Shown piece by piece: positions 1 through 5,963 of a DNA stretch of 16,993 nucleotides. The DNA is from an uncultured Burkholderiales bacterium (lineage in GTDB: Bacteria > Pseudomonadota > Gammaproteobacteria > Burkholderiales > Burkholderiaceae_C): the NCBI GenBank assembly GCA_903952885.1, contig CAJBHE010000111.1:1-16993 (forward strand), written 5' to 3'. The notes below the pieces were generated by a model. It did no database searches, was not told the origin of the DNA, and was given only the letters and a program-made list of their open reading frames with translations. Every line of letters starts with the position of its first letter. Within the stretch, counting starts at the first letter, position 1. Made by a program: the position numbers and the translations under genes.

Positions 1-379
1 CCCCCGCTTTTTCCAGCACATCAGTGAGCGTGGCTTGCTTTTGGCGTTGCTCGGCAGCGCGGGCGCGGTCTTGGGGTGAAGCATCGTCTTCAGGCACTTG
101 CATGCCGATGTTTTGCGCCAAGTCCTTCACCGCTTCAACGAAGGTCATGCCCGCATGCTCCATCAAGAAGCCAATCGCATTGCCGTTTTTGCCGCAACCA
201 AAGCAATGGAAAAACTGCTTGGCAGGGCTGACCGAAAACGACGGCGACTTCTCGCCGTGGAACGGGCACAGCCCCATGAAGTTGGCCCCGCCTTTTTTGA
301 GCTGCACATAGCGGCCCACCACCTCGACAACGTCGACGCGGGCTAAAAGCTCTTGGATGAAGGACTGGGGGATGGCCAT
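1..379 (-). CDS. dnaG: DNA primase DnaG, N-terminal part (runs off left edge)
   Basis: DnaG makes the short RNA primers for lagging-strand and origin DNA synthesis, working with the DnaB helicase at the replication fork. About 126 codons are visible and the gene continues past base 1. The protein starts MAIPQSFIQELLARVD. It then shows the CHC2-type zinc ribbon: Cys38-Pro-Phe-His41 and Cys59-Phe-Gly-Cys62, with the conserved GEKSPSF stretch between them. This is followed by the start of the linker (charged, Gln/Arg-rich) before the TOPRIM domain, which lies outside the window. The ATG at 379 is chosen because the family begins there. No Shine-Dalgarno sequence is present: the bases just upstream are the T-run of a hairpin terminator. 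The upstream neighbour is an SDR gene, not the rpsU/yqeY pair often seen before dnaG in this group. The identification is secure; only the truncation limits it. Confidence 0.97.
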   Translation of the reverse strand, partial: MAIPQSFIQELLARVDVVEVVGRYVQLKKGGANFMGLCPFHGEKSPSFSVSPAKQFFHCFGCGKNGNAIGFLMEHAGMTFVEAVKDLAQNIGMQVPEDDASPQDRARAAEQRQKQATLTDVLEKAG

Positions 380-383
380 ATGT

Positions 384-424
384 GAAAAAGGGCGAAGCCT
401 GATTTTAGGCTTCACCCTTTTTAG
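384..424 (-). terminator. Rho-independent terminator after the SDR gene, abutting dnaG
   Basis: The arms are 385-400 and 407-422 around a 6-base loop. All 16 positions can pair when read as minus-strand RNA (one is a G-U wobble, 393/414). Read as plus-strand RNA that position is a C-A mismatch, so the hairpin is best fitted to the minus strand. The 3' arm ends in five T residues on the minus strand. It lies about 24 bases after the SDR stop and ends about 5 bases before the dnaG ATG. Confidence 0.85.
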
Positions 425-446
425 GGACTTTGAAGAACGTTTTGGC

Positions 447-1205
447 TTACTTAGGTGCCAAACGAATCGCACCATCCAAACGAATCACTTCGCCGTTGAG
501 CAAATCATTTTCAAAGATGTGCAGAGCCAGCTTGGCGTAGTCCTGCGGTGTGCCCAAGCGCGAAGGGAAGGGCACGCCTGCGGCGAGTGCGTCTTGCACT
601 TCTTGGGGCATACCAAACAGCATGGGCGTGCCCATGATGCCGGGGGCGATGGTCATGTTGCGAATGCCATTGCGGGCTAGGTCGCGGGCGATGGGCAAGG
701 TCATGCCCACCAAGCCGCCTTTGGATGCGCTGTAAGCGGCTTGGCCAATTTGGCCGTCGTAGGCTGCGACCGATGCGGTGGAGATCAACACACCGCGCTC
801 GCCTGTGGCTTCGGGTTCGTTATGGCACATGGCTTCAGAGGCCAAGCGAATCATGTTGAAGCTACCAATGAGGTTGATGGTGATGGTTTTGCTGAACGAG
901 GCCAAGGCGTGTGCGCCGTTTCTGCCCACGGTTTTTTCGGCAGGCGCCACGCCCGCGCAGTTGACCAAGCCCATGAGCTTGCCCAGTGACACAGCTTTGG
1001 CCACCACCGCTTGACCGTCGGCTTCGTTGCTCACATCGCACCTCACAAAGGCACCGCCAATGTCTTTGGCCACGGCTTCACCTTTATCGGCTTGCATGTC
1101 AGCGATGACCACAATGCCGCCTTTGGCTGCGAGCGCACGTGCCGTGCCTTCGCCCAAGCCCGATGCTGCACCGGTGACGATGAAAACTTTGCCTTTGATG
1201 TCCAT
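447..1205 (-). CDS. HSD10-type short-chain dehydrogenase, 3-hydroxyacyl-CoA / 2-methyl-3-hydroxybutyryl-CoA dehydrogenase
   Basis: This is a 252-residue NAD-dependent SDR. It has the Rossmann TGAASGLG motif at 11-18, NCAG at 83-86, a structural Asn at 111, catalytic Ser145, and the YSASK motif giving Tyr158 and Lys162. The stretches around AAYSASKGGLVGMTLPIARD, VPFPSRLG and LNGEVIRLDGAIR closely resemble human HSD17B10. That points to oxidation of short or branched 3-hydroxyacyl-CoA, including the isoleucine pathway intermediate. The frame stays open upstream to 1253, but the ATG at 1205 is preferred. It has a GGAG about six bases upstream, and the family begins at MDIKGKVF. The 1253 extension would run through the palindromic operator. 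The gene is followed by a strong terminator and is divergent from the patatin gene. The SDR class is certain; the exact substrate is inferred. Confidence 0.9.
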   Translation of the reverse strand: MDIKGKVFIVTGAASGLGEGTARALAAKGGIVVIADMQADKGEAVAKDIGGAFVRCDVSNEADGQAVVAKAVSLGKLMGLVNCAGVAPAEKTVGRNGAHALASFSKTITINLIGSFNMIRLASEAMCHNEPEATGERGVLISTASVAAYDGQIGQAAYSASKGGLVGMTLPIARDLARNGIRNMTIAPGIMGTPMLFGMPQEVQDALAAGVPFPSRLGTPQDYAKLALHIFENDLLNGEVIRLDGAIRLAPK

Positions 1206-1237
1206 GGGTGCTCCAGTGATTGAAGAGTTGCTTAACG

Positions 1238-1253
1238 TTGACGTCAACGTCAA
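1238..1253. promoter_or_regulatory. Palindromic operator, LiuR (MerR-family)-like
   Basis: The sequence TTGACGT-CA-ACGTCAA has two perfect 7-base arms around a 2-base spacer. A second, overlapping perfect 16-base palindrome spans 1235-1250. The arrangement TTnACGTnnACGTnAA is, as I recall it, the form reported for LiuR, the MerR-family regulator of branched-chain amino-acid catabolism in proteobacteria. It sits 33 bases upstream of the SDR start, in the divergent spacer shared with the patatin gene. On the minus strand a CATAAT hexamer lies just upstream and could be a -10. The palindrome is seen directly; the regulator identity is inferred. Confidence 0.6.
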
Positions 1254-1328
1254 TTATGCGGGATGGCTTTGCCGGGGCGCGGCCATCTAGGACAATCTGG
1301 TCTGGTTGCTTTTTATGGGATGCGTGGC

Positions 1329-2225
1329 ATGAATGTGCGTGTGTGGACTTGTTTGGTGTGGGTGGCGGTGTTGGCGGGCTGTAGCTCGCACGGCCCATTG
1401 GCACCTGTGGAGGTTGTGCGGCCTGAAGTGCCTGTGGTGCAGCCCAAACGCGTGCCCAAATTTGGCTTGGCCTTGGGCGGCGGTGCAGCCCGTGGGTTTG
1501 CGCATGTGGGTGTGATTCAGGTGCTCGAAGAAGCGGGCCTCAAGCCGGACTTGGTGGTGGGTACCTCGGCTGGCAGTGTGGTGGCCGCGTTTTATGCCAG
1601 TGGCAAAGACGGTGCGCAACTTCAAAAAGCGGCCGAGACCATGGAAGAAGCCACCATCACCGACTGGACCGTGCCCTTGCTTGGGCGTGGCATGATGCGC
1701 GGCGATGGCTTAGCCCGGTACATCAGCAAACAAACAGGCGGTCGCCGCATTGAGGAGCTCAAGATACCGCTGGGCATCGTGGCAACTGATCTGAAAACAG
1801 GCGAGGGTGTGTTGTTTCAGCGCGGCGACATTGGCACTGCAGTGCGTGCGTCAAGCTCTGTGCCTTCGGTGTTCGAGCCCGTGCGAATTGGTAACCGTGA
1901 GTTTGTCGATGGTGGCTTGGTGTCGCCCGTGCCTGTGCGTTATGCCCGTCAAATGGGCGCTGAATATGTGTTGGCCATCGACATTTCCAGCCCGCCTGAA
2001 ATCGGCAAAACCGGTGACATGTTTGACATTTTGATGCAGACCTTCACCATCATGGGTAAAAGCATCAGTTACTTCGAGCTGCGCGAGGCTGACCTGGTGC
2101 TGCGTCCCGCCCTCAACGATGTGGGCAGCGCAGATTTCAAAGCCCGTCGTCGCTCCATTGAGGCTGGCCGCGCGGCCATGCTGCAGGCTTTACCTAAGCT
2201 CAAGGCAGCTTTGGCAGTTCAATAA
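1329..2225 (+). CDS. Patatin-like phospholipase, predicted lipoprotein (RssA-like)
   Basis: This 298-residue protein of the patatin family acts as a serine lipid acyl hydrolase. The N-terminus is a lipoprotein signal peptide with lipobox LAGC, giving a predicted lipidated Cys18, so the enzyme should be anchored to a membrane facing the periplasm. Next comes a Pro/Val-rich linker to about residue 44. The catalytic domain shows the oxyanion glycines (GGGAARG, 50-56), nucleophile elbow GTSAGS with Ser80, and DGG with Asp194, completing the Ser-Asp dyad. The frame is open from 1263, but the ATG at 1329 is preferred. It puts the signal peptide at the N-terminus and has GGGA about eight bases upstream. 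It is divergent from the SDR gene and may share its operator region. The lipid substrate cannot be told from sequence. Confidence 0.88.
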   Translation: MNVRVWTCLVWVAVLAGCSSHGPLAPVEVVRPEVPVVQPKRVPKFGLALGGGAARGFAHVGVIQVLEEAGLKPDLVVGTSAGSVVAAFYASGKDGAQLQKAAETMEEATITDWTVPLLGRGMMRGDGLARYISKQTGGRRIEELKIPLGIVATDLKTGEGVLFQRGDIGTAVRASSSVPSVFEPVRIGNREFVDGGLVSPVPVRYARQMGAEYVLAIDISSPPEIGKTGDMFDILMQTFTIMGKSISYFELREADLVLRPALNDVGSADFKARRRSIEAGRAAMLQALPKLKAALAVQ

Positions 2226-2234
2226 GTAGCGGAT

Positions 2235-2265
2235 AAAAAAAGGGCCCACCTTGCGGCGGGCCCTT
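2235..2265 (-). terminator. Rho-independent terminator of the phasin gene
   Basis: An 8-base stem (AAGGGCCC at 2240-2247 with GGGCCCTT at 2258-2265) closes a 10-base loop that can add two more pairs. On the minus strand the stem is followed by seven T residues (2241-2235), giving a classic terminator after the phasin stop at 2322. On the plus strand there is no T-run, so it should stop patatin transcripts only weakly. That gene, ending at 2225, has no other visible terminator. Confidence 0.85.
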
Positions 2266-2321
2266 GAAGGGATTCCTGCACCCTGAGGTGACGAAGAATC
2301 CGAGGAGACAATCGTTGCAAA

Positions 2322-2867
2322 TTAACGCTTCTTAGCAGTTGCGGTCTTGGTGGCTTTGACAGCTGTTTCGGTGGCTGTTTGAATGTGTGATTCGGCCATC
2401 TCAGCAGCTTGCTTGACGGCTTTTTGCACAGATTCAACAGCGTTGTTGCTGGCAGTCACGGCTTGCTTGAAGAAAGCCACGGCTTGCTCTGAGCCAGCAG
2501 GTGCGTTTTTCAAAGCAGATTCGATGTAAGTGTGCACAGCGGATTGGCTTTCAGCAGCTTTGCCTTCGAGACCTTTGGTGAATTCAATGCCAGTGCCTTG
2601 AGCGATGTCATAGATGTGGCGTGTGTAAGCCACAGACTTTTCAGCCAAAGGCTGCAAGAAGCTGGTTTGCAAAGCAATGAACTCTTGTGCGTCTTTCACG
2701 CCCATCACGGCGTGTGCGTGAGCAGCTGACTCAGTCAAAGCAGCGCGGCTGGCAGTGAGGTTGAGTTCAACCATTTTTTCAACGCCAGCAAAGGCCTTGG
2801 TTGACAGACCAAACAGGTTGTCCAAATTCGCTTTGTGGGATGCTGTGATTTGTTCGATGTTCATCAT
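2322..2867 (-). CDS. phaP: Phasin family protein (PhaP-type, polyhydroxyalkanoate granule coat)
   Basis: Phasins coat polyhydroxyalkanoate storage granules in the cytoplasm and control their number and size. This 181-residue protein has no signal peptide or membrane segment. It is rich in Ala, Glu, Lys and Gln and predicted almost wholly helical. The N-terminal half matches the phasin_2 pattern (NLDNLFGLSTKAFAGVEKMVELN, shown here by its key residues FGL..KAF.GVEK..ELN), followed by an IALQTSFLQPLAEK segment. The tail is Ala/Thr/Lys-rich and ends AKKR. The ATG at 2867 is preferred over the one three bases inside because GGAG lies seven bases upstream. It has its own terminator and a candidate promoter and operator, so it looks monocistronic. 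No PHA synthase lies in the window, so the granule role rests on the family. Confidence 0.88.
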   Translation of the reverse strand: MMNIEQITASHKANLDNLFGLSTKAFAGVEKMVELNLTASRAALTESAAHAHAVMGVKDAQEFIALQTSFLQPLAEKSVAYTRHIYDIAQGTGIEFTKGLEGKAAESQSAVHTYIESALKNAPAGSEQAVAFFKQAVTASNNAVESVQKAVKQAAEMAESHIQTATETAVKATKTATAKKR

Positions 2868-2903
2868 GTGAAAACTCCAGTGGTTAAGTTGGCTTGCAGA
2901 AAA

Positions 2904-2918
2904 TGTTGCGGTGCAGCA
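2904..2918. promoter_or_regulatory. Candidate PhaR-like operator before the phasin gene
   Basis: On the minus strand the site reads TGCTGC-ACC-GCAACA. This is an inverted repeat with five of six arm positions pairing. TGC/GCA-type palindromes are what I recall for PhaR, the repressor that frees phasin genes when polymer accumulates. It lies just downstream of a candidate -10, about 37 bases before the phasin ATG, where a repressor would block transcription. PhaR itself is not in the window. Confidence 0.45.
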
Positions 2919-2927
2919 TTGAGATGG

Positions 2928-2955
2928 AGTTTAGGGTTATCCCGCAGTTTTACAA
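2928..2955 (-). promoter_or_regulatory. Candidate sigma-70 promoter of the phasin gene
   Basis: On the minus strand TTGTAA (2955-2950) is followed after 16 bases by TAAACT (2933-2928). Both hexamers match the consensus at four of six positions. The predicted start, near 2920, falls at the edge of the 2904-2918 inverted repeat. This is moderate evidence only. Confidence 0.4.
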
Positions 2956-3060
2956 GTGGTTCAGGCACTTTCAGAGCTGATTAGAGGCAAGGTTCTAAAA
3001 CCTGGGGATGTCTCAAGTACCGAGGGTTTTTGGAAACTCGCCACAATGGAGCCTTGTTTC

Positions 3061-4044
3061 ATGCGGCTCTCGGGGAATATGCGCGCTTTTTACTCGGACC
3101 AATTTGTTTTGCCCCTGCCGCCTGGCCATCGTTTTCCCATGACCAAGTACCGCTTGCTGCGCAACCAACTGAGCGCCGAAATACCTGGTGTGCACTTAGA
3201 AGCGGCGCCCGCTGCCAGCGATGGCGAGCTGGCGTTGGTGCACACGCCCAGCTATATCCAGGCGGTGGCAAATGGCATGCTGAGCGAGGCGCAGCAAAAG
3301 GAAATCGGTTTTCCTTGGACCCCCGCGATGGTCGAGCGTTCGCGTCGTTCAACCGGCGCCACGGTCATGGCCGCCCGCACTGCCTTGTTTGGTGGCCAGG
3401 GCCTGTCGGCCAATTTGGCTGGCGGCACGCACCATGCGTATGCCGACAGGGGCAGCGGTTTTTGTGTGTTCAACGACGCCGCCGTGGCCACGCGACTGAT
3501 GCAAGCCGAATGGGGCCGCAAACACAAGCAGCCCTTGAAAGTGGCCATCATTGATTTGGACGTGCACCAAGGCAATGGCACTGCACGCATTTTTGAGCGC
3601 GATGCGCAGGTGTTCACCTTGTCTATGCACGGTGCGCGCAACTTTCCGTTTGACAAAGAAACCAGCGATTTGGACATCGAGCTGCCAGATGGCTGCGATG
3701 ACACAACGTATTTAGAAGCGCTTGAACAAGCCTTGGCCGAACTGGATGACCGCTTTCAGCCCGGCTTGGTGATTTACCTGGCAGGCGCCGACCCGCACGA
3801 AGGTGACCGCTTGGGCCGGCTGAGCCTTAGCTTTGACGGCCTAGAGGCCCGAGACCGCCGCGTGTTTGACTGGGCTTGGGCCAAGCGCATCCCTTTGGCC
3901 TTCTCGATGGCGGGTGGTTACGGCAAAGAAATGACTGACACAGTTCAGGCACAAGTCAACACTTACCGTGTCGCCTATGCGTACTGGCGACGCTGGCAAA
4001 ATCTACACAAAGACTCAAACAAACCAATGGAGATTCACCCATGA
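3061..4044 (+). CDS. Histone deacetylase family protein (acetoin-utilization/HDAC-like deacylase)
   Basis: This is a zinc-dependent deacylase of the arginase/HDAC fold, about 327 residues. Visible active-site elements are the GGTHHA pair (His124, His125), the metal ligands in IIDLDVHQGNGT (Asp167, His169), the third ligand Asp244 in AGADPHEGDRLG, and the catalytic Tyr287 in AGGYG. All key residues are present, so it should be active. Bacterial members remove acetyl groups from proteins, small amines or CoA-related products; which one applies is not visible. The start is uncertain. The ATG at 3061 has GGAG nine bases upstream, but homologs usually begin at MRAFYSD, the ATG at 3079, where a purine run is too close. 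The frame also stays open from a GTG at 2956, without support. The stop overlaps the nitroreductase start (ATGA), so the two are probably translated together. Confidence 0.9.
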   Translation: MRLSGNMRAFYSDQFVLPLPPGHRFPMTKYRLLRNQLSAEIPGVHLEAAPAASDGELALVHTPSYIQAVANGMLSEAQQKEIGFPWTPAMVERSRRSTGATVMAARTALFGGQGLSANLAGGTHHAYADRGSGFCVFNDAAVATRLMQAEWGRKHKQPLKVAIIDLDVHQGNGTARIFERDAQVFTLSMHGARNFPFDKETSDLDIELPDGCDDTTYLEALEQALAELDDRFQPGLVIYLAGADPHEGDRLGRLSLSFDGLEARDRRVFDWAWAKRIPLAFSMAGGYGKEMTDTVQAQVNTYRVAYAYWRRWQNLHKDSNKPMEIHP

Positions 4045-4748
4045 CCGATTCAGCCGCTGTGTCCGCTGTGGACCACGCCATCACTTCACGCATGTCTGCG
4101 CGTGCCTTCACAAAGCAAGCGGTGTCACGTGAGTTGATCACAGACATTTTGCAAGTGGCCAGCCGCGCACCTTCAGGCACCAACACCCAGCCCTGGAAGG
4201 TCTACGTGTTGCAGGGCACCACGCGAGACGCCTTGGTTGACAAAGTGTGCGCCGCCCACGATGCCATTCGCGCCAACCCCGACGTGGCCAAACAATACGA
4301 AGAGCAATACGACTACTACCCTGAAAAATGGGTCAGCCCCTACATCGACCGCCGTCGTGAAAACGGCTGGAGCTTGTATGGTTTGTTGGGCATTGGCAAA
4401 GGGGACAAAGACCTCATGCATGCGCAGCAGCAACGCAACTTCAAGTTTTTCGATGCGCCTGTGGGCTTGATGTTCACCATCGACACCATCTTGGGCCGTG
4501 GCTCGATGTTGGACTACGGCATGTTCATGCAAAACATCATGGTGGCAGCCCGCGCGCGCGGCTTACACACCTGCCCGCAAGCGGCATGGAATGCATTTCA
4601 CAGCATCATCTTGCCGCACATCGGTGCTGCGGAGAATGAGCGTTTAGTGTGTGGCATGGCTTTGGGCTTCGCTGACAGCGATGACAAAGTGAACACCTTG
4701 CTCACGCCGCGTGTGCCCGTGACTGAATTCACCCATTGGGTGGCCTGA
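4041..4748 (+). CDS. Nitroreductase family FMN oxidoreductase
   Basis: This 235-residue flavoenzyme of the NfsB/PnbA-like nitroreductase superfamily uses NAD(P)H to reduce nitro-aromatics, quinones or related compounds. The FMN-binding N-terminal motif is Arg17-Met-Ser-Ala-Arg21, followed by the helix and APSGTNTQPW at 43-52. The C-terminal half carries GLHTCPQAAW and the late glycine-rich GMALGFAD segment typical of the family. There is no signal peptide. The ATG at 4041 overlaps the deacylase stop by four bases and has GGAG upstream, inside the end of the deacylase gene. The physiological substrate is unknown. Pairing with the deacylase may reflect a shared role in metabolite clean-up, but that is speculation. 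Confidence 0.9.
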   Translation: MTDSAAVSAVDHAITSRMSARAFTKQAVSRELITDILQVASRAPSGTNTQPWKVYVLQGTTRDALVDKVCAAHDAIRANPDVAKQYEEQYDYYPEKWVSPYIDRRRENGWSLYGLLGIGKGDKDLMHAQQQRNFKFFDAPVGLMFTIDTILGRGSMLDYGMFMQNIMVAARARGLHTCPQAAWNAFHSIILPHIGAAENERLVCGMALGFADSDDKVNTLLTPRVPVTEFTHWVA

Positions 4749-4769
4749 TTTTGAAGGCGTGAGTTTGCA

Positions 4770-5954
4770 ATGATCATCACCAGTCTGCTCGACACTGACC
4801 TTTATAAATTCACCATGATGCAGGCTGTGCTGCATCAGTTCCCGAGCGCGCAGGTGTCCTACAAGTTCAAGTGCCGCAATCCGGGTATTGAACTGGCACC
4901 CTATGTGCAAGAAATTCGTGACGAAATTCGCTCGCTGTGCAGCTTGCAGTTTCAAGATGCTGAGTTGTCATGGCTGCGCAGCTGGCGTTTCATCAAGAGT
5001 GACTTTGTGGATTTCCTGGGGCTGTTTCGCCTGAATGAAAAATACATTCAGGTGAATGCGCTCTCCAATGGTGAGATTGATATCAGCATTCAAGGCCCTT
5101 GGTTGCACACCATTCTGTTTGAAATTCCAGTGCTTGCCATCGTGAACGAGGTGTACTTTCGCAACACGCACAAAGTGCCTGATTTTTTGGAAGGCCGCCG
5201 CCGTCTGGATCAAAAGATCGAAGCCCTGCACGCCGAGCGTTTGAGTGATTTGAAAATTGCCGACTACGGCACACGTCGTCGCTTCTCCAAAGCGTGGCAT
5301 GAAGAGCTGCTGCGTGTGCTCATTTCAAAACTGGGCACTGGCAGCAGCGGGCAGTTGGCGGGCACGAGCAATGCGTTGTTTGCCATGAAGCTGGGCCTGA
5401 CACCTTTGGGCACCATGGCGCATGAGTATTTGCAGGCCTGCCAAGCTTTGGGCCCACGCCTACGCGACAGCCAAGTGTTTGGTTTCGAGACTTGGGCACG
5501 TGAATACCGAGGTGACTTGGGGATTGCGCTGAGTGATGTGTATGGCATTGAGCCCTTCTTGCGCGACTTTGACATGTACTTTTGCAAGCTCTTTGATGGC
5601 GCACGTCACGACAGTGGCGATCCCTTTAACTGGGGCGAACGCATGATTGCGCATTACCGCCATAACCGCGTGGATCCCATGACCAAGACGCTGATTTTTT
5701 CTGATGGCTTGACGGTGGAAAAAACCATTGCGCTCTACCAGCAGTTCCGTGGTCGCTGTCAATTGGCGTTTGGTATTGGTACCAACTTGACCAACGATTT
5801 GGGCTATGAGCCCTTGCAAATCGTCATCAAGATGACGCAGTGCAACGGCCAACCAGTGGCCAAACTCTCAGATACGCCCGGTAAGGGGATGTGTGATGAC
5901 GAAAATTATTTGGCCTATCTGCGCCAAGTGTTTGACATTGCGCAGCCCGTTTAA
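4770..5954 (+). CDS. pncB: Nicotinate phosphoribosyltransferase
   Basis: PncB joins nicotinate to PRPP, with ATP hydrolysis, to give nicotinate mononucleotide, the entry step of the NAD salvage (Preiss-Handler) pathway in the cytoplasm. The protein is 394 residues, the normal size for the family. It opens with the hallmark SLLDTDLYKFTM. It then has YGTRRRFS (167-173), GTSN (198-201), and GTMAHEY with His218. That histidine aligns with the one known to be phosphorylated in the Salmonella enzyme. DSGDP and the late GIGTNLTND motif follow. The ATG at 4770 has GTGAG about six bases upstream and lies 21 bases after the nitroreductase stop. nhaD begins nine bases after its stop, so it sits inside a plus-strand run. 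Confidence 0.96.
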   Translation: MIITSLLDTDLYKFTMMQAVLHQFPSAQVSYKFKCRNPGIELAPYVQEIRDEIRSLCSLQFQDAELSWLRSWRFIKSDFVDFLGLFRLNEKYIQVNALSNGEIDISIQGPWLHTILFEIPVLAIVNEVYFRNTHKVPDFLEGRRRLDQKIEALHAERLSDLKIADYGTRRRFSKAWHEELLRVLISKLGTGSSGQLAGTSNALFAMKLGLTPLGTMAHEYLQACQALGPRLRDSQVFGFETWAREYRGDLGIALSDVYGIEPFLRDFDMYFCKLFDGARHDSGDPFNWGERMIAHYRHNRVDPMTKTLIFSDGLTVEKTIALYQQFRGRCQLAFGIGTNLTNDLGYEPLQIVIKMTQCNGQPVAKLSDTPGKGMCDDENYLAYLRQVFDIAQPV

Positions 5955-5963
5955 GCACTTGCT

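Noticed and set aside
1206..1253. N-terminal extension of the SDR to the upstream start at 1253
   Set aside because: It would cover the palindromic operator and adds non-family residues. The ATG at 1205 has GGAG at good spacing.
1263..1328. Longer start for the patatin protein
   Set aside because: It would bury the lipoprotein signal peptide 22 residues inside. The ATG at 1329 gives a proper lipobox and has an upstream purine motif.
3021..3040. Small hairpin (CGAG/CTCG with TTT/AAA) before the deacylase
   Set aside because: It has only seven pairs with a two-base bulge, no T-run and no link to a start; likely chance.
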